A DNA stretch of 64,000 bases from Burkholderia lata (GTDB lineage Bacteria > Pseudomonadota > Gammaproteobacteria > Burkholderiales > Burkholderiaceae). The DNA lies in the NCBI RefSeq assembly GCF_000012945.1, contig NC_007510.1, positions 992,001 through 1,056,000 on the forward strand. Direction: 5' to 3'. Positions within the stretch are counted from its first letter, which is position 1. Each line of letters starts with the position of its first letter. A program made the position numbers and the translations under genes. Below, one piece after another: positions 37,475 through 47,404 of this stretch. The notes under the pieces were generated by a model, which was given only the letters and a program-made list of their open reading frames with translations, was not told where the DNA came from and made no database searches.

Positions 37475-38647
37475 TTGGCAGACAATCTGAAGGCAACGGC
37501 GCAGACCAACCCGGAATCGAAGGTCTGCGTGGACGCGCAGTGCAATTGCAACATCATCTGGTCGCTCGCGCAGCAGTTCTCCATGCGGCAGATCGTGACG
37601 AATGCGCGTTCGCACAATCACATGCCCGACTATCGCGAAGGCGAAGGGCACGTGTCCGGGCAGCAGGTCGAGACCCAGGCGCCGGCGTTCGTCAGCGACC
37701 CGGAGGTCAGGGCTCGCCGTATCGCCGCCGCCTATGCGCGCGTGTTTCTCGAACAGTTCCACCTGGGCGATACGAGCAAGGTCGGCCGCTTCTACTGGCT
37801 GGGACTCGGTGCATTCGCGTCGAAGCAGGTCGCCGCGACGCTCGCGCTGTGGCAGGTGCGATATGCCGGGCGCTGGACCGAATTGCGGGCGGGGCTGGGC
37901 CGCGGCAATCTCTGGCTCTTCAACGACGTGCTGGCGTGGTTCTACGCGTATGCCGCCGGGTCCGATACGTTCGACAAGTGCGTGCAATCGCGTGACAGCA
38001 CCCAGTTCGTCAAGCAGGTGGCCGTCAACTTCACGCGACAGGTTGGGTACGACGAAGCGATCGACAAGGTGCCGTTCGAAATCGACGGAGAAACCGGCGC
38101 CAAGCAAAAGCAGCTGGGCTATCTCAAGTCCACGTCGATCATTGTTGCAGGATTCAACAAGATAAAGCAGTGGGAAGCGGGCGATGAGCAAAGCCGGGCG
38201 ATCTGGGCTTTCCAGCACCTGGTTTTGATTGCGCAACACGAGCAGGGCGAGGTGTTGCAGGGGCTGATCTACGAAAACAAGAAGTTCAAACGATGGCTTG
38301 GCGTGCAGCGCGGCGCACTGGCGTCTTCGGACGATACGGCGATCAACAACTCGGTCGAATCGATGCAGCACGGCCTGTCGGACGGTTCCGAGATTGCGCT
38401 GGCACCGGTCATTCGCGCGCTGGTTCCCAGCCTTCAACTCGTGCTCACGTCCGATGACAAGACGGACAGCATCGAATTCAGGTCGGATGCGCCGGACCGC
38501 CTGGTTCTGGAGGACTATCAGAAGCGCATGGACTGGATCCAGACGGCAGCAACGAAGTACGACGGGTTGATGCAGGGGCCCAGGAGGCAAGTCATGCTCG
38601 ATTATCTCGGAACGATCAAAAGCTGGGGCGACAGACCCGATACCTGA
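37475..38647 (+). CDS. Unrecognised 390-residue protein, candidate T6SS effector
   Basis: A soluble protein that starts at TTG (37475) behind AGGAGCGGAAGG, 34 nt after vgrG. No signal peptide is seen. The N-terminus has a cysteine cluster (VCVDAQCNC, about residues 17-25). The remainder is mostly helical, with aromatic/charged blocks such as GRFYWLGLGAFASKQVAATL, LFNDVLAWFYAYAAG and WAFQHLVLIAQHEQGEVLQG. The His-Glu pair in the last block could be catalytic, but no known motif is clear. I considered resemblance to DUF2515-type proteins and could not confirm it. Position directly after vgrG and before an envelope protein and PAAR suggests secreted cargo. Confidence 0.55.
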   Translation: MADNLKATAQTNPESKVCVDAQCNCNIIWSLAQQFSMRQIVTNARSHNHMPDYREGEGHVSGQQVETQAPAFVSDPEVRARRIAAAYARVFLEQFHLGDTSKVGRFYWLGLGAFASKQVAATLALWQVRYAGRWTELRAGLGRGNLWLFNDVLAWFYAYAAGSDTFDKCVQSRDSTQFVKQVAVNFTRQVGYDEAIDKVPFEIDGETGAKQKQLGYLKSTSIIVAGFNKIKQWEAGDEQSRAIWAFQHLVLIAQHEQGEVLQGLIYENKKFKRWLGVQRGALASSDDTAINNSVESMQHGLSDGSEIALAPVIRALVPSLQLVLTSDDKTDSIEFRSDAPDRLVLEDYQKRMDWIQTAATKYDGLMQGPRRQVMLDYLGTIKSWGDRPDT

Positions 38648-39531
38648 TGAAAAAGACTCATTTCTTTGTACTGATCCTCGGGGCGCTCCTGCTGGGCGTC
38701 GTACTCGCATCGCACAACGGGAATGCCCGCTCAACCCTCGACAACCGCAACGGCATGAATTCATCACTTACAGTTATCCGGCTCGGCGATCCCAAGGACT
38801 CCGATCTCAACGGTCCGGGCGCGTCCGTCGACAATCATCCGTCAGGTACGAGCTTTTATCAGCATGACTGGATGCGCGGCAATCTCGGCACGGTGAAGTT
38901 CATGCAGGGGACGCATGGCTTCGTGCTGGATAACGTGCTGTCCGCGGTGGGTTCAGCGGACAAGGATGTGCCGGGCGGCATCTACACGTGGAATATTAAT
39001 TTTGGCGTCAGCCCCGAGCAGGCCGACACGCACGAGGCCGCATTGGCGCGCATGACGAAACTGTTTCAGGATCTGCGCGCGAACGGCTGGGTCCGGTACA
39101 TCGACGTCAGCAATCCGCGCCTGACCGGCAAGCAGGCGTGGGACTACATGAAGACGTATTCGATCTATTCCCTCGATTCCGGTTACACACCGACGATCGA
39201 GGAGTGGAAGGCCGCCGTGAAGGAAATGCCGAGATGGGTGTTTTATGCCGACGGCGCCTATCTGGAGATTTCGCTGTCGGAGAAGAACATGGGCGGCTTT
39301 GTCGGGAAGACGACCTATCTTCTGACGGCTCGCATCAGGAACGAGTATGCGTTCTACGGGTTGGGGTATTTCCCCGGGAACGCCGAAAAAATTCGCAACT
39401 GGAAGACGCTGTTGCCCGCGGAACTGCAGAAGTACCACGCGAAGCGCATCGCGACCGAGGCTGCCCTGAAGGGGCAGGGCTATACGATCGACACGGCCTA
39501 CCAGGATCCGCCCATCCAGGCGTTGAAGTGA
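38647..39531 (+). CDS. Unrecognised 294-residue envelope protein, candidate immunity protein
   Basis: The ATG overlaps the upstream stop by one nt (TGATG), so the two genes are translationally coupled. The N-terminus (KKTHFFVLILGALLLGVVLA) is a signal peptide or membrane anchor that places the rest in the periplasm. The soluble part has paired acidic/aromatic segments (GIYTWNINFGVSPEQADTHE, DYMKTYSIYSLDSGYTPTIE, YLEISLSEKNMGGF). I recognise no family. Its A/T-richer codons stand out from flanking genes, suggesting recent acquisition. A periplasmic partner coupled to a VgrG-linked protein is the usual layout of an immunity protein, but this is inference. Confidence 0.5.
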   Translation: MKKTHFFVLILGALLLGVVLASHNGNARSTLDNRNGMNSSLTVIRLGDPKDSDLNGPGASVDNHPSGTSFYQHDWMRGNLGTVKFMQGTHGFVLDNVLSAVGSADKDVPGGIYTWNINFGVSPEQADTHEAALARMTKLFQDLRANGWVRYIDVSNPRLTGKQAWDYMKTYSIYSLDSGYTPTIEEWKAAVKEMPRWVFYADGAYLEISLSEKNMGGFVGKTTYLLTARIRNEYAFYGLGYFPGNAEKIRNWKTLLPAELQKYHAKRIATEAALKGQGYTIDTAYQDPPIQALK

Positions 39532-39566
39532 CGTGTCCGCCCATTCGTGACGAGGTGATGCAGGTG

Positions 39567-39851
39567 ATGCGAGCAACAGTAGGCGGGAAGGCGCAGATCG
39601 TGGTGGGCGACACGACCAGTCATGGCGGGCGGGTGATTTCCGGCAGCCCTTCTTCGACATGGGGGCGCGCGGCGATTCCGATCGCGCGCAAAGGCGACAA
39701 GGTGACCTGTCCGATTTGCGCACCTCATGTCTTCGAGATCGCGGAGGGTTGTGCGAACAGTCTGGATTTCGGTGCGCCGGTTGCGCTGGAAGGGCACACG
39801 ACGACGTGCGGCGCGGTGCTGCTGGCCCAGCCCGGCGGTGCCGAGTCGTGA
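39567..39851 (+). CDS. PAAR domain-containing protein (T6SS spike tip)
   Basis: A 94-residue protein that caps VgrG. It shows the PAAR layout: VGDTTSHGGRVISGSPSS near the start, IARKGDKVTCPIC in the middle and EGHTTTCGAVLLA near the end. His and Cys residues are placed as in the metal-binding PAAR tip. Two ATGs are in frame (39558, 39567); 39567 lies at better distance from GAGG and begins the conserved MRATVGGKAQ. It has no C-terminal toxin extension. It is the last gene of the vgrG cassette, 35 nt after the candidate immunity gene. Confidence 0.85.
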   Translation: MRATVGGKAQIVVGDTTSHGGRVISGSPSSTWGRAAIPIARKGDKVTCPICAPHVFEIAEGCANSLDFGAPVALEGHTTTCGAVLLAQPGGAES

Positions 39852-39955
39852 ACGGCACCGCCGATTGTGCGTGACCACGCACACGAATCGTGTCGACGAT
39901 GCACCGTGAGCCGCGCAGGCGGATGTCCGCGAGCGGCTGATCGCTGTCGGAAATG

Positions 39956-39983
39956 AAAAACGGGCCGAGCGGCCCGTTTTCTT
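39956..39983. terminator. Bidirectional rho-independent terminator
   Basis: ACGGGCC-GAGC-GGCCCGT with A5 before and T4 after. It closes the vgrG cassette (plus) and the tRNA-Ser(TGA) transcript (minus). Confidence 0.85.
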
Positions 39984-39991
39984 TGAAGCTC

Positions 39992-40079
39992 TGGCGGAAG
40001 CGGTGAGATTCGAACTCACGGACAGTTTCCCGTCGCCGGTTTTCAAGACCGGTGCCTTAAACCGCTCGGCCACGCTTCC
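39992..40079 (-). tRNA. tRNA-Ser(TGA)
   Basis: An 88-nt type II tRNA with encoded CCA. The acceptor stem pairs GGAAGCG with CGCTTCC. The anticodon stem CCGGT/ACCGG holds the loop CTTGAAA (anticodon TGA), with a long variable arm. Its 3' end faces the vgrG cassette. Confidence 0.95.
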
Positions 40080-40123
40080 ACACGAGGCGGCATTGTAACC
40101 GAAATGCCGCGAGGTTCATTCCT

Positions 40124-41338
40124 TCAATCGTCGCGCAGGAACAATTCCTGCAGGTCGTTGAGGAAACGCTGGCCCAGCGGCGTCGGCGCGATCTGCGCGA
40201 AATCGCGCGCGATCAGCCCGCGTCGTTCCGCTTCCTGCAGCGCCGGCTCGATCGTGCTCATCGGCAGGCCCGTGCGTTCGGCGAAGTTGTGCACGGGGAA
40301 GCCCTCGACGAGCCGCAGCGTGTTCAGCATGAACTCGAACGGCAGGTCGCGCGCGCCGACTTCACGCTCTTCCTGCACGGCCGTGCCGGCCATCGCCTGC
40401 TCGATGAAGGTTGCCGGATGCTTGTAGCGTGCCTGCCGCAGGATCCGGTTCGGGAACGACAGCTTCGTGTGTGCGCCCGCACCGATTCCGAGATAGTCGC
40501 CGAAGCGCCAGTAGTTCAGGTTGTGCTTGCACTGATGATTCGGCTTCGCATACGCGGAGACTTCGTAGTGTCCGTAACCGGCCTCGGCCGTGCGCGCGTG
40601 AATCCATTCCTGCATGTCGGCCGACGCGTCGTCGTCGGGCACGACCGGCGGGAACTTCGCGAACAGCGTATTCGGCTCGAGCGTCAGGTGATACAGCGAC
40701 AGATGCGGCGGCGCGTACGACAGCGCGGTTTCGACGTCGGTGCGGCATTCGTCGAGCGTCTGGTTCGGCAGCGCGAACATCAGGTCGAGGTTGAAGTTGT
40801 CGAAGTTCTTCGCGGCGATCTCGACAGCGGCGCGTGCCTGCGTGGTGTCGTGAATCCGGCCGAGCGCCTTCAGGTGCGTCTCGTTGAAGCTCTGGATGCC
40901 GACCGACAGGCGATTCACGCCGCTCGCGCGGAACTGCGCGAACTTCGCGGCCTCGAACGTGCCCGGATTGGCCTCGAGCGTGATCTCCGCATCGGCGTCG
41001 AGCGGCAGCAGCGCGCGCACGTCGGACAGCATCCGGTCGAGACCGGCCGCCGACAGCAGGCTCGGCGTGCCGCCGCCGATGAATATCGTATGCACCTGCC
41101 GGCCCCACACGAGCGGCAGCGCCTGCTCGAGATCGGCGCGCAGCGCGTCGAGATACTCGGTTTCCGGAAACCGCTCGCCCTTCCACTCGTGCGAGTTGAA
41201 ATCGCAGTACGGGCACTTGCGCACGCACCACGGGAAATGCACGTACAGCGCGAGCGGCGGCAGCGACGTGAGCCGCACCTGGCCGGGCGACGTGAAGGTC
41301 GCGACAACGCGCGCGCCGGTTTCCGCGGCCTGGCTCAT
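40124..41338 (-). CDS. hemW: Radical SAM haem chaperone HemW (HemN-like)
   Basis: A 404-residue cytoplasmic radical-SAM protein. The [4Fe-4S] motif CVRKCPYC (Cys38, 42, 45) sits in the family context LYVHFPWCVRKCPYCDFNSH. The GGGTPS motif (about 93-98) and a C-terminal HemN domain follow. HemW lacks the N-terminal extension of true coproporphyrinogen oxidase HemN and acts as a haem chaperone. The length fits HemW. It is the last of a minus-strand set rph-rdgB-hemW, starting 34 nt after rdgB. Confidence 0.93.
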   Translation of the reverse strand: MSQAAETGARVVATFTSPGQVRLTSLPPLALYVHFPWCVRKCPYCDFNSHEWKGERFPETEYLDALRADLEQALPLVWGRQVHTIFIGGGTPSLLSAAGLDRMLSDVRALLPLDADAEITLEANPGTFEAAKFAQFRASGVNRLSVGIQSFNETHLKALGRIHDTTQARAAVEIAAKNFDNFNLDLMFALPNQTLDECRTDVETALSYAPPHLSLYHLTLEPNTLFAKFPPVVPDDDASADMQEWIHARTAEAGYGHYEVSAYAKPNHQCKHNLNYWRFGDYLGIGAGAHTKLSFPNRILRQARYKHPATFIEQAMAGTAVQEEREVGARDLPFEFMLNTLRLVEGFPVHNFAERTGLPMSTIEPALQEAERRGLIARDFAQIAPTPLGQRFLNDLQELFLRDD

Positions 41339-41372
41339 GCAACCTCCGTCGGCGAACGGGTATCGGGCATGC

Positions 41373-41999
41373 TCATGCTTCCTCCGCGAGCCGCGCCAGC
41401 AGCGCCTTCAGCGCCAGCGCGCGATGGCTGTGCGTGTTCTTCACGGCCGGCTCGAGTTCGGCGGCCGTCGCGCCGAGCGACGGCAGGTAGAAATACGGGT
41501 CGTAGCCGAATCCGTGCTCGCCGCGCGGCGTGTCGACGATCTCGCCCGACCAGCGCCCTTCGGCGAACAGCGGTTCGGGGTCGTCCGCATGGCGCACGAG
41601 CGCGAGCACGCAGCAGTAGTATGCGCGCCGGTCGTCGACGCCGCGCAGTTGCTCGACGAGATACGCGTTGTTCGCCGCGTCGCCCTTGTCGCGGCCCGCG
41701 CGCTGCGCGTAGCGCGCCGAATAGACGCCCGGCGCGCCGCGCAGCACGCGCACGCACAGGCCCGAATCGTCGGCGATCGCCGGCAGCCCGGTGAGCCGCG
41801 ACGCGTGGCGCGCTTTCGTCAGCGCATTCTCGATGAAGGTGCCGAACGGTTCTTCCGCCTCGGGCACCGCGAGGTCGCCCTGCGGGACGATCTCGATGCC
41901 GACCGTCGAGAACAGCGCGGTGAATTCGCGCAGCTTGCCGGCGTTGTTCGACGCGAGAACGATGCGCGACAGCGGCGCGATGGTGTGGTCGTCCGGCAT
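41373..41999 (-). CDS. rdgB: Non-canonical purine NTP pyrophosphatase (RdgB/HAM1)
   Basis: A 208-residue house-cleaning enzyme that hydrolyses dITP, ITP and XTP to monophosphates. The motif SNNAGKLREF near residues 15-24, the metal-binding IADDSGLCV and the HGFGYDPYFY segment are all family hallmarks. The start ATG at 41999 lies directly after the rph stop, so the pair is coupled. Longer in-frame starts lie inside rph and are rejected. Confidence 0.95.
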   Translation of the reverse strand: MPDDHTIAPLSRIVLASNNAGKLREFTALFSTVGIEIVPQGDLAVPEAEEPFGTFIENALTKARHASRLTGLPAIADDSGLCVRVLRGAPGVYSARYAQRAGRDKGDAANNAYLVEQLRGVDDRRAYYCCVLALVRHADDPEPLFAEGRWSGEIVDTPRGEHGFGYDPYFYLPSLGATAAELEPAVKNTHSHRALALKALLARLAEEA

Positions 42000-42000
42000 G

Positions 42001-42732
42001 TCAGGCGCCCAGCACGTCTTTCTGGAGCTGCACGAGCTCGGCGATCCCGCCTTGCGCGAGGTCGAGCAGCGCATTCATCTCGGCGCGCGAGAACGGCACG
42101 CCTTCGGCCGTGCCCTGGACTTCGACGAAGCCGCCGGCGCCGGTCATCACGACGTTCATGTCGGTGTCGCACTGCGAATCTTCCGCGTAATCGAGGTCGA
42201 GCACGGGCGCGCCTTCGTACACGCCGACCGAGATCGCGGCGACGTGGTCGGTGATCGGCGAGCGCGTGATCTTGCCGGCCGCGATCAGCTTCGACACGGC
42301 GTCGTGCGCGGCCACAAACGCGCCGGTGATGCTCGCCGTGCGCGTGCCGCCGTCGGCCTGGATCACGTCGCAGTCGATGTGGATCGTGCGCGGGCCGAGC
42401 GCCTCGAGGTCGAACACCGCGCGCAGCGCGCGGCCGATCAGGCGCTGAATTTCCTGCGTGCGGCCGGTCTGCTTGCCGCGGGCGGCTTCGCGGTCGCTGC
42501 GCGTGTGCGTCGCGCGCGGCAGCATCCCGTATTCGGCGGTCAGCCAGCCTTGCCCGCGGTCGCGCAGGAAGTCGGGGACGCGTTCGGAGACGCTCGCGGT
42601 GCAGAGCACCTTGGTGTCGCCGAATTCGACCAGCACCGAGCCTTCGGCATGTTTCGTGTAGTGGCGCGTAAGGGCGACCTTGCGCAGTGCGTCGGCGCGG
42701 CGGCCGCTCGGGCGGGAAACGGAGGACGTCAT
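42001..42732 (-). CDS. rph: Ribonuclease PH
   Basis: A 243-residue phosphorolytic 3'-5' exoribonuclease that trims tRNA precursors. RNase PH motifs visible are [30 protein letters not shown], and [13 protein letters not shown] with [15 protein letters not shown]. The length is normal. It is first of rph-rdgB-hemW and divergent from yicC, with a 173-nt gap that must hold both promoters. Confidence 0.96.
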   Translation of the reverse strand: MTSSVSRPSGRRADALRKVALTRHYTKHAEGSVLVEFGDTKVLCTASVSERVPDFLRDRGQGWLTAEYGMLPRATHTRSDREAARGKQTGRTQEIQRLIGRALRAVFDLEALGPRTIHIDCDVIQADGGTRTASITGAFVAAHDAVSKLIAAGKITRSPITDHVAAISVGVYEGAPVLDLDYAEDSQCDTDMNVVMTGAGGFVEVQGTAEGVPFSRAEMNALLDLAQGGIAELVQLQKDVLGA

Positions 42733-42905
42733 GTGGGAGTCGCGGAACGAGAGGAAACCCCGATTTTAGCGCCGAACGGCGGGTGTGCCCGGCGGGATGG
42801 TCCGCAAAAATGGGATAATGCGCGCTTCCCGCCCCGCGCTTTACGATGCGCCGGGCGCCTCGACATATTCCTGCCCGCGAGGGCACCCAGACGGCGAGAC
42901 GAACC

Positions 42906-43829
42906 ATGATCTACAGCATGACGGGCTACGCGAGCGCGACGCGCGAACTCGCGACGGCCACCGGCAACGGCGGCACCAGCGTGTCGGTCGAACTGCGCAC
43001 CGTGAACTCGCGCTTTCTCGACCTGAATTTCCGGATGCCGGACGACGTGCGCGCGTGCGAACCCGCGCTGCGCGAAATGCTGATGAACAAGCTGTCGCGC
43101 GGCAAGGTCGACATCCGCATCAACCTGCAGCGCGGCGAGCAGAGCATCGGCGCGGGCGCGCTGAACCAGTCCGCGCTCGGCCAGCTCGCCGAGCTCGAAC
43201 GCTCGGTGCTCGACTCGTTCCCGGGTGTCGGTCGCCTGCGCGCGGGCGAGATCCTGCGCTGGCCCGGCGTGATCGCTGAGAGCGGCGTGTCGGCTGACGC
43301 GATCCGCGAGGCGGTGCTCGCGTGCGGCAAGGAAGCGATCGGCGAGCTCGTCGTCGTGCGCTCGCGCGAAGGTGCCCAACTGGCGACGATGCTGCTGTCG
43401 AACGTCACCGAGATGGAGGCGATCGTCGCGCGCATCACGCCGCTCGTGCCGGAGCTGATCGCGAAGCACCAGCAGAAGATCGTCGAACGGCTGCAGGAGG
43501 CGCTCGGCATCGCGGCGCCCGAAGGCAGCTCGACGATCGTCACGCGCGAGGAAGCCGCGGAGCGCATTCGTCAGGAAGTGACGATGTACGGGATCCGGAT
43601 CGACATCGCGGAAGAGCTGTCGCGGCTCACCGCGCACCTGAACGAAACGCGTCACGTGATCGAGAAGGGCGGCCGCGTCGGCAAGCGTCTCGACTTCATG
43701 ATGCAGGAACTGAATCGAGAAGCAAACACGCTCGGCTCGAAGGCGGCGGCGAAGGAACTCGCCGACGCATCGATGGCGCTCAAGCTGTTGATCGAGCAGA
43801 TGCGCGAGCAAGTGCAAAACCTGGAGTAA
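42906..43829 (+). CDS. yicC: YicC family endoribonuclease
   Basis: A 307-residue cytoplasmic protein. MIYSMTGYASATREL and VELRTVNSRFLDLNFRMP at the N-terminus are the YicC signature, and the C-terminal DUF1732 region (KRLDFMMQELNREANTLGSK) is intact. YicC proteins are endoribonucleases that affect stationary-phase RNA turnover. The ATG at 42906 is the conserved start. It heads yicC-gmk-rpoZ-spoT; gmk begins 6 nt after its stop. Confidence 0.93.
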   Translation: MIYSMTGYASATRELATATGNGGTSVSVELRTVNSRFLDLNFRMPDDVRACEPALREMLMNKLSRGKVDIRINLQRGEQSIGAGALNQSALGQLAELERSVLDSFPGVGRLRAGEILRWPGVIAESGVSADAIREAVLACGKEAIGELVVVRSREGAQLATMLLSNVTEMEAIVARITPLVPELIAKHQQKIVERLQEALGIAAPEGSSTIVTREEAAERIRQEVTMYGIRIDIAEELSRLTAHLNETRHVIEKGGRVGKRLDFMMQELNREANTLGSKAAAKELADASMALKLLIEQMREQVQNLE

Positions 43830-44519
<690 letters not shown>

Positions 44520-44577
44520 CGCGGGGGACGAGGGACATAAGGTAGAATAAGGACTATATTCAGAAGGAATTACCAAC

Positions 44578-44781
44578 ATGGCTCGCATTACCGTCGAAGA
44601 CTGCCTGAAGCAAATCCCGAACCGCTTCGAACTGGCGCTCGCCGCCACCTATCGCGCGCGGCAGCTCGCGCAAGGCCATACGCCGAAGATCGAAAGCCGC
44701 GACAAGCCGACCGTCGTCGCGCTGCGCGAAATCGCTGCCGGCCAGGTCGGCGTCGAGATGCTGAAGAAGGTGCCGGTGTAA
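44578..44781 (+). CDS. rpoZ: RNA polymerase omega subunit
   Basis: A 67-residue subunit that helps assemble the beta' subunit and takes part in ppGpp binding. [19 protein letters not shown] and [14 protein letters not shown] are the family motifs. AGAAGGAATT lies just upstream. It sits between gmk and spoT, as in most proteobacteria. Confidence 0.96.
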
Positions 44782-44844
44782 CGCGCATCCGGCCCGTTCC
44801 AGCCATGTAATCCACGCGCGCAACGACTCGACCTGGAGGCGAAT

Positions 44845-47211
44845 ATGAGCACCACCCCATCGTCCGCCTCCGCGGATTCGACCACCGAAGCCACGGCCCA
44901 GTCGCCTGCGCGCCAGTACATCGACGCGGTCCTCGAACAGTCCTTCCGGCATCTGTTCGGGCCGACCGCGACACCGGAGCAGCCTCGCAAGCACGGCGTC
45001 GTTTCGATCGCGAAACTGACGGCCGCGCTTGCCGAGTATCTTCCTCCGGAAGAAATCAAAGAGGTCAAGGCGGCATTCCACTTCAGCGACGAAGCCCACC
45101 TCGGTCAATATCGCCAGAGCGGCGAGCCCTACATCACCCATCCTGTCGCCGTTGCGGAAATCTGCGCCGGCTGGAAGCTCGACGCGCAGGCCGTGATGGC
45201 AGCGCTCCTGCACGACGTGATGGAAGATCAGGGCGTGACCAAGAGCGAGCTGGCCGAACGGTTCGGCCCGAAGGTCGCCGAACTGGTCGACGGCCTGTCG
45301 AAGCTCGACAAGATGGAGTTCCGCAGCCGCGAGGAAGCGCAGGCGGAAAACTTCCGCAAGATGCTGCTCGCGATGGCACGCGACGTGCGCGTCATTCTCG
45401 TCAAGCTCGCCGACCGCCTGCACAACATGCGCACGCTCGGCGCGGTGCCGATGGAAAAGCGCCGCCGCGTCGCGCGGGAAACGCTCGACATCTACGCGCC
45501 GATCGCGCACCGCCTCGGGTTGAACAACACGTATCGCGAGCTGCAGGACATGAGCTTCGCGAACTTCAACCCGCATCGCTACGCGACGCTCGAGAAGGCC
45601 GTGAAGGCCGCGCGCGGCAATCGCCGCGAAGTGATCAGCAAGATCCTCGAGGCCGCGCAGCGCGCGATGGCCGACGCGAAGATCGACGCCGAGATCACCG
45701 GCCGCGAAAAGACCATCTACAGCGTGTACCGCAAGATGCGCGACAAGCAGCTGTCGTTCTCGCAGGTGCTCGACGTGTACGGCTTTCGCGTCGTCGTCGA
45801 CAGCCCGCTCGACTGCTACACGTGCATCGGCGCGCTGCACGCGCTGTACAAGCCCGTGCCCGGCAAGTTCAAGGACTACATCGCGATCCCGAAGATCAAC
45901 GGCTATCAGTCGCTGCACACGACGCTCGTCGGCCCGTTCGGCGCGCCGATCGAGTTCCAGGTGCGCACGCGCAAGATGCACGAGATCGCCGAGGCGGGGG
46001 GCGCCGCGCACTGGCTGTACAAGAACGGCAGCGCGGATCTCAGCGACGTGCAGAAGCGCGCGCACCAGTGGCTGAAGTCGCTGCTCGACATCCAGAGCGA
46101 AGCCGGCGATTCGAGCGAATTCCTCGAGCACGTGAAGATCGACCTGTTCCCGGATGCGGTCTACGTGTTCACGCCGAAGTCGAAGATCATGGCGCTGCCG
46201 CGCGGCGCGACGGCACTCGATTTCGCGTATTCGATCCACAGCGATCTCGGCAACCAGTGCGTGGCCGTGAAGATCAACAACGAACTGCTGCCGCTGCGCA
46301 CCGAGCTGAAGAGCGGCGACATCGTCGAGGTGATCACCGCGCCGTATTCGAAGCCGAACCCAGCGTGGCTCGGCTTCGTGCGTACCGGCAAGGCGCGCTC
46401 GGCGATCCGGCACTACCTGAAGACGATGCGCCTGAACGAATCGGTGCAGCTTGGCGAGCGGCTGGTCGACCAGAGCCTGAAGGGCTACGGTCTTGCGCTG
46501 GCCGATGTCGAGCCGGAAGTGTGGGAGAAGCTCGTGCAGTGGACGGGCAACAAGAGCCGTCAGGAAATCTTCGCGGACATCGGCCTCGGCCGTCGCGTGG
46601 CCGCGGTGATGGCCAAGCGCATCGAGGTGCTGATGAGCGGCCGCGATGCGGACGACGATCTGCCGAAGTCCGAGCGGCATCCCGCGCACCATGCGCCGCC
46701 GGTCGTGATTACCGGCACCGAAGGGATGTCCGTGCAGTTGTCCGCGTGCTGCCGGCCGATTCCGGGCGACGCGATCATGGGCTATATCGGCATTGGCCTG
46801 GGGATGGCGATTCATACGACCGATTGCCGCGTGGCGCAGCGTATTCATCGCCGCGATCCGGGCCGCTGGATCGATGTCGAATGGGCGCCGCAGCCGGGCC
46901 GCCTGTTCGATGTCGCCGTGAAGGCGCTCGTGAAGAACACGAAGGGCATCTTTGCGCGCGTGGCGGCGGATATCACGTCGGCCGATGCGAACATCGTGCA
47001 CATTGCGATGGACGAGGATCTGACGCACGAATCGACGGTGCTGCGCTTCGTGATCCAGGTCAGCGATCGCGTGCATCTCGCGAACGTGATGCGGCGCGTG
47101 CGCACCAATCCGGATGTGATGCGGATCATGCGCGAGCGTTCGACCGACGACGGCGCGCATGCGCGCCACGACGGTGGCATGCGCATCGAGCGCGAGCGGC
47201 AGGATTATTGA
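44845..47211 (+). CDS. spoT: Bifunctional (p)ppGpp synthetase/hydrolase
   Basis: A 788-residue stringent-response enzyme. The HD hydrolase motif HDVMED is at about residues 123-128, with HRLGLNNTYRELQ-type following helices. The synthetase domain covers about 255-370 (GREKTIYSVYRKMRDKQLS, VYGFRVVVDS). A TGS domain (ALPRGATALDFAYSIHSDLG) and a C-terminal zinc-finger/ACT region follow. The intact HD indicates both synthesis and hydrolysis, so SpoT rather than RelA. It ends the yicC-gmk-rpoZ-spoT group at a hairpin with a T-run. Confidence 0.95.
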   Translation: MSTTPSSASADSTTEATAQSPARQYIDAVLEQSFRHLFGPTATPEQPRKHGVVSIAKLTAALAEYLPPEEIKEVKAAFHFSDEAHLGQYRQSGEPYITHPVAVAEICAGWKLDAQAVMAALLHDVMEDQGVTKSELAERFGPKVAELVDGLSKLDKMEFRSREEAQAENFRKMLLAMARDVRVILVKLADRLHNMRTLGAVPMEKRRRVARETLDIYAPIAHRLGLNNTYRELQDMSFANFNPHRYATLEKAVKAARGNRREVISKILEAAQRAMADAKIDAEITGREKTIYSVYRKMRDKQLSFSQVLDVYGFRVVVDSPLDCYTCIGALHALYKPVPGKFKDYIAIPKINGYQSLHTTLVGPFGAPIEFQVRTRKMHEIAEAGGAAHWLYKNGSADLSDVQKRAHQWLKSLLDIQSEAGDSSEFLEHVKIDLFPDAVYVFTPKSKIMALPRGATALDFAYSIHSDLGNQCVAVKINNELLPLRTELKSGDIVEVITAPYSKPNPAWLGFVRTGKARSAIRHYLKTMRLNESVQLGERLVDQSLKGYGLALADVEPEVWEKLVQWTGNKSRQEIFADIGLGRRVAAVMAKRIEVLMSGRDADDDLPKSERHPAHHAPPVVITGTEGMSVQLSACCRPIPGDAIMGYIGIGLGMAIHTTDCRVAQRIHRRDPGRWIDVEWAPQPGRLFDVAVKALVKNTKGIFARVAADITSADANIVHIAMDEDLTHESTVLRFVIQVSDRVHLANVMRRVRTNPDVMRIMRERSTDDGAHARHDGGMRIERERQDY

Positions 47212-47238
47212 CGCTACGCCCGCGTGGGCGATCGATCG

Positions 47239-47264
47239 ACGGCGGCCAATGGCCGCCGTTTTCA
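47239..47264 (+). terminator. Rho-independent terminator of spoT
   Basis: ACGGCGGCC-AAT-GGCCGCCGT followed by TTTC, 27 nt after the stop. Confidence 0.8.
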
Positions 47265-47370
47265 TTTGTGCCGCAGGGGAGGCGAACGTGCGGCGTGGCC
47301 GACGTTCTTCCGAAAGGCGCGCAACCGTACGTTGCCGTGCCGTGAGCAAGGGAAGGGGAGGCGGAAAAGA

Positions 47371-47400
47371 AAAAGGGCCTTCCCGGAGGAAAGCCCTTTT
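47371..47400 (-). terminator. Terminator after the tRNA-Arg cluster
   Basis: AAAAGGGC and GCCCTTTT arms, with a T-rich tract on the minus strand (plus-strand AAAAGAAAAA). It lies directly downstream of the last tRNA-Arg. Confidence 0.75.
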
Positions 47401-47404
47401 AAGG

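Noticed and set aside
39498..40073. 191-codon minus-strand frame starting inside the tRNA-Ser
   Set aside because: Begins in the tRNA sequence and crosses the PAAR gene; a shadow frame.
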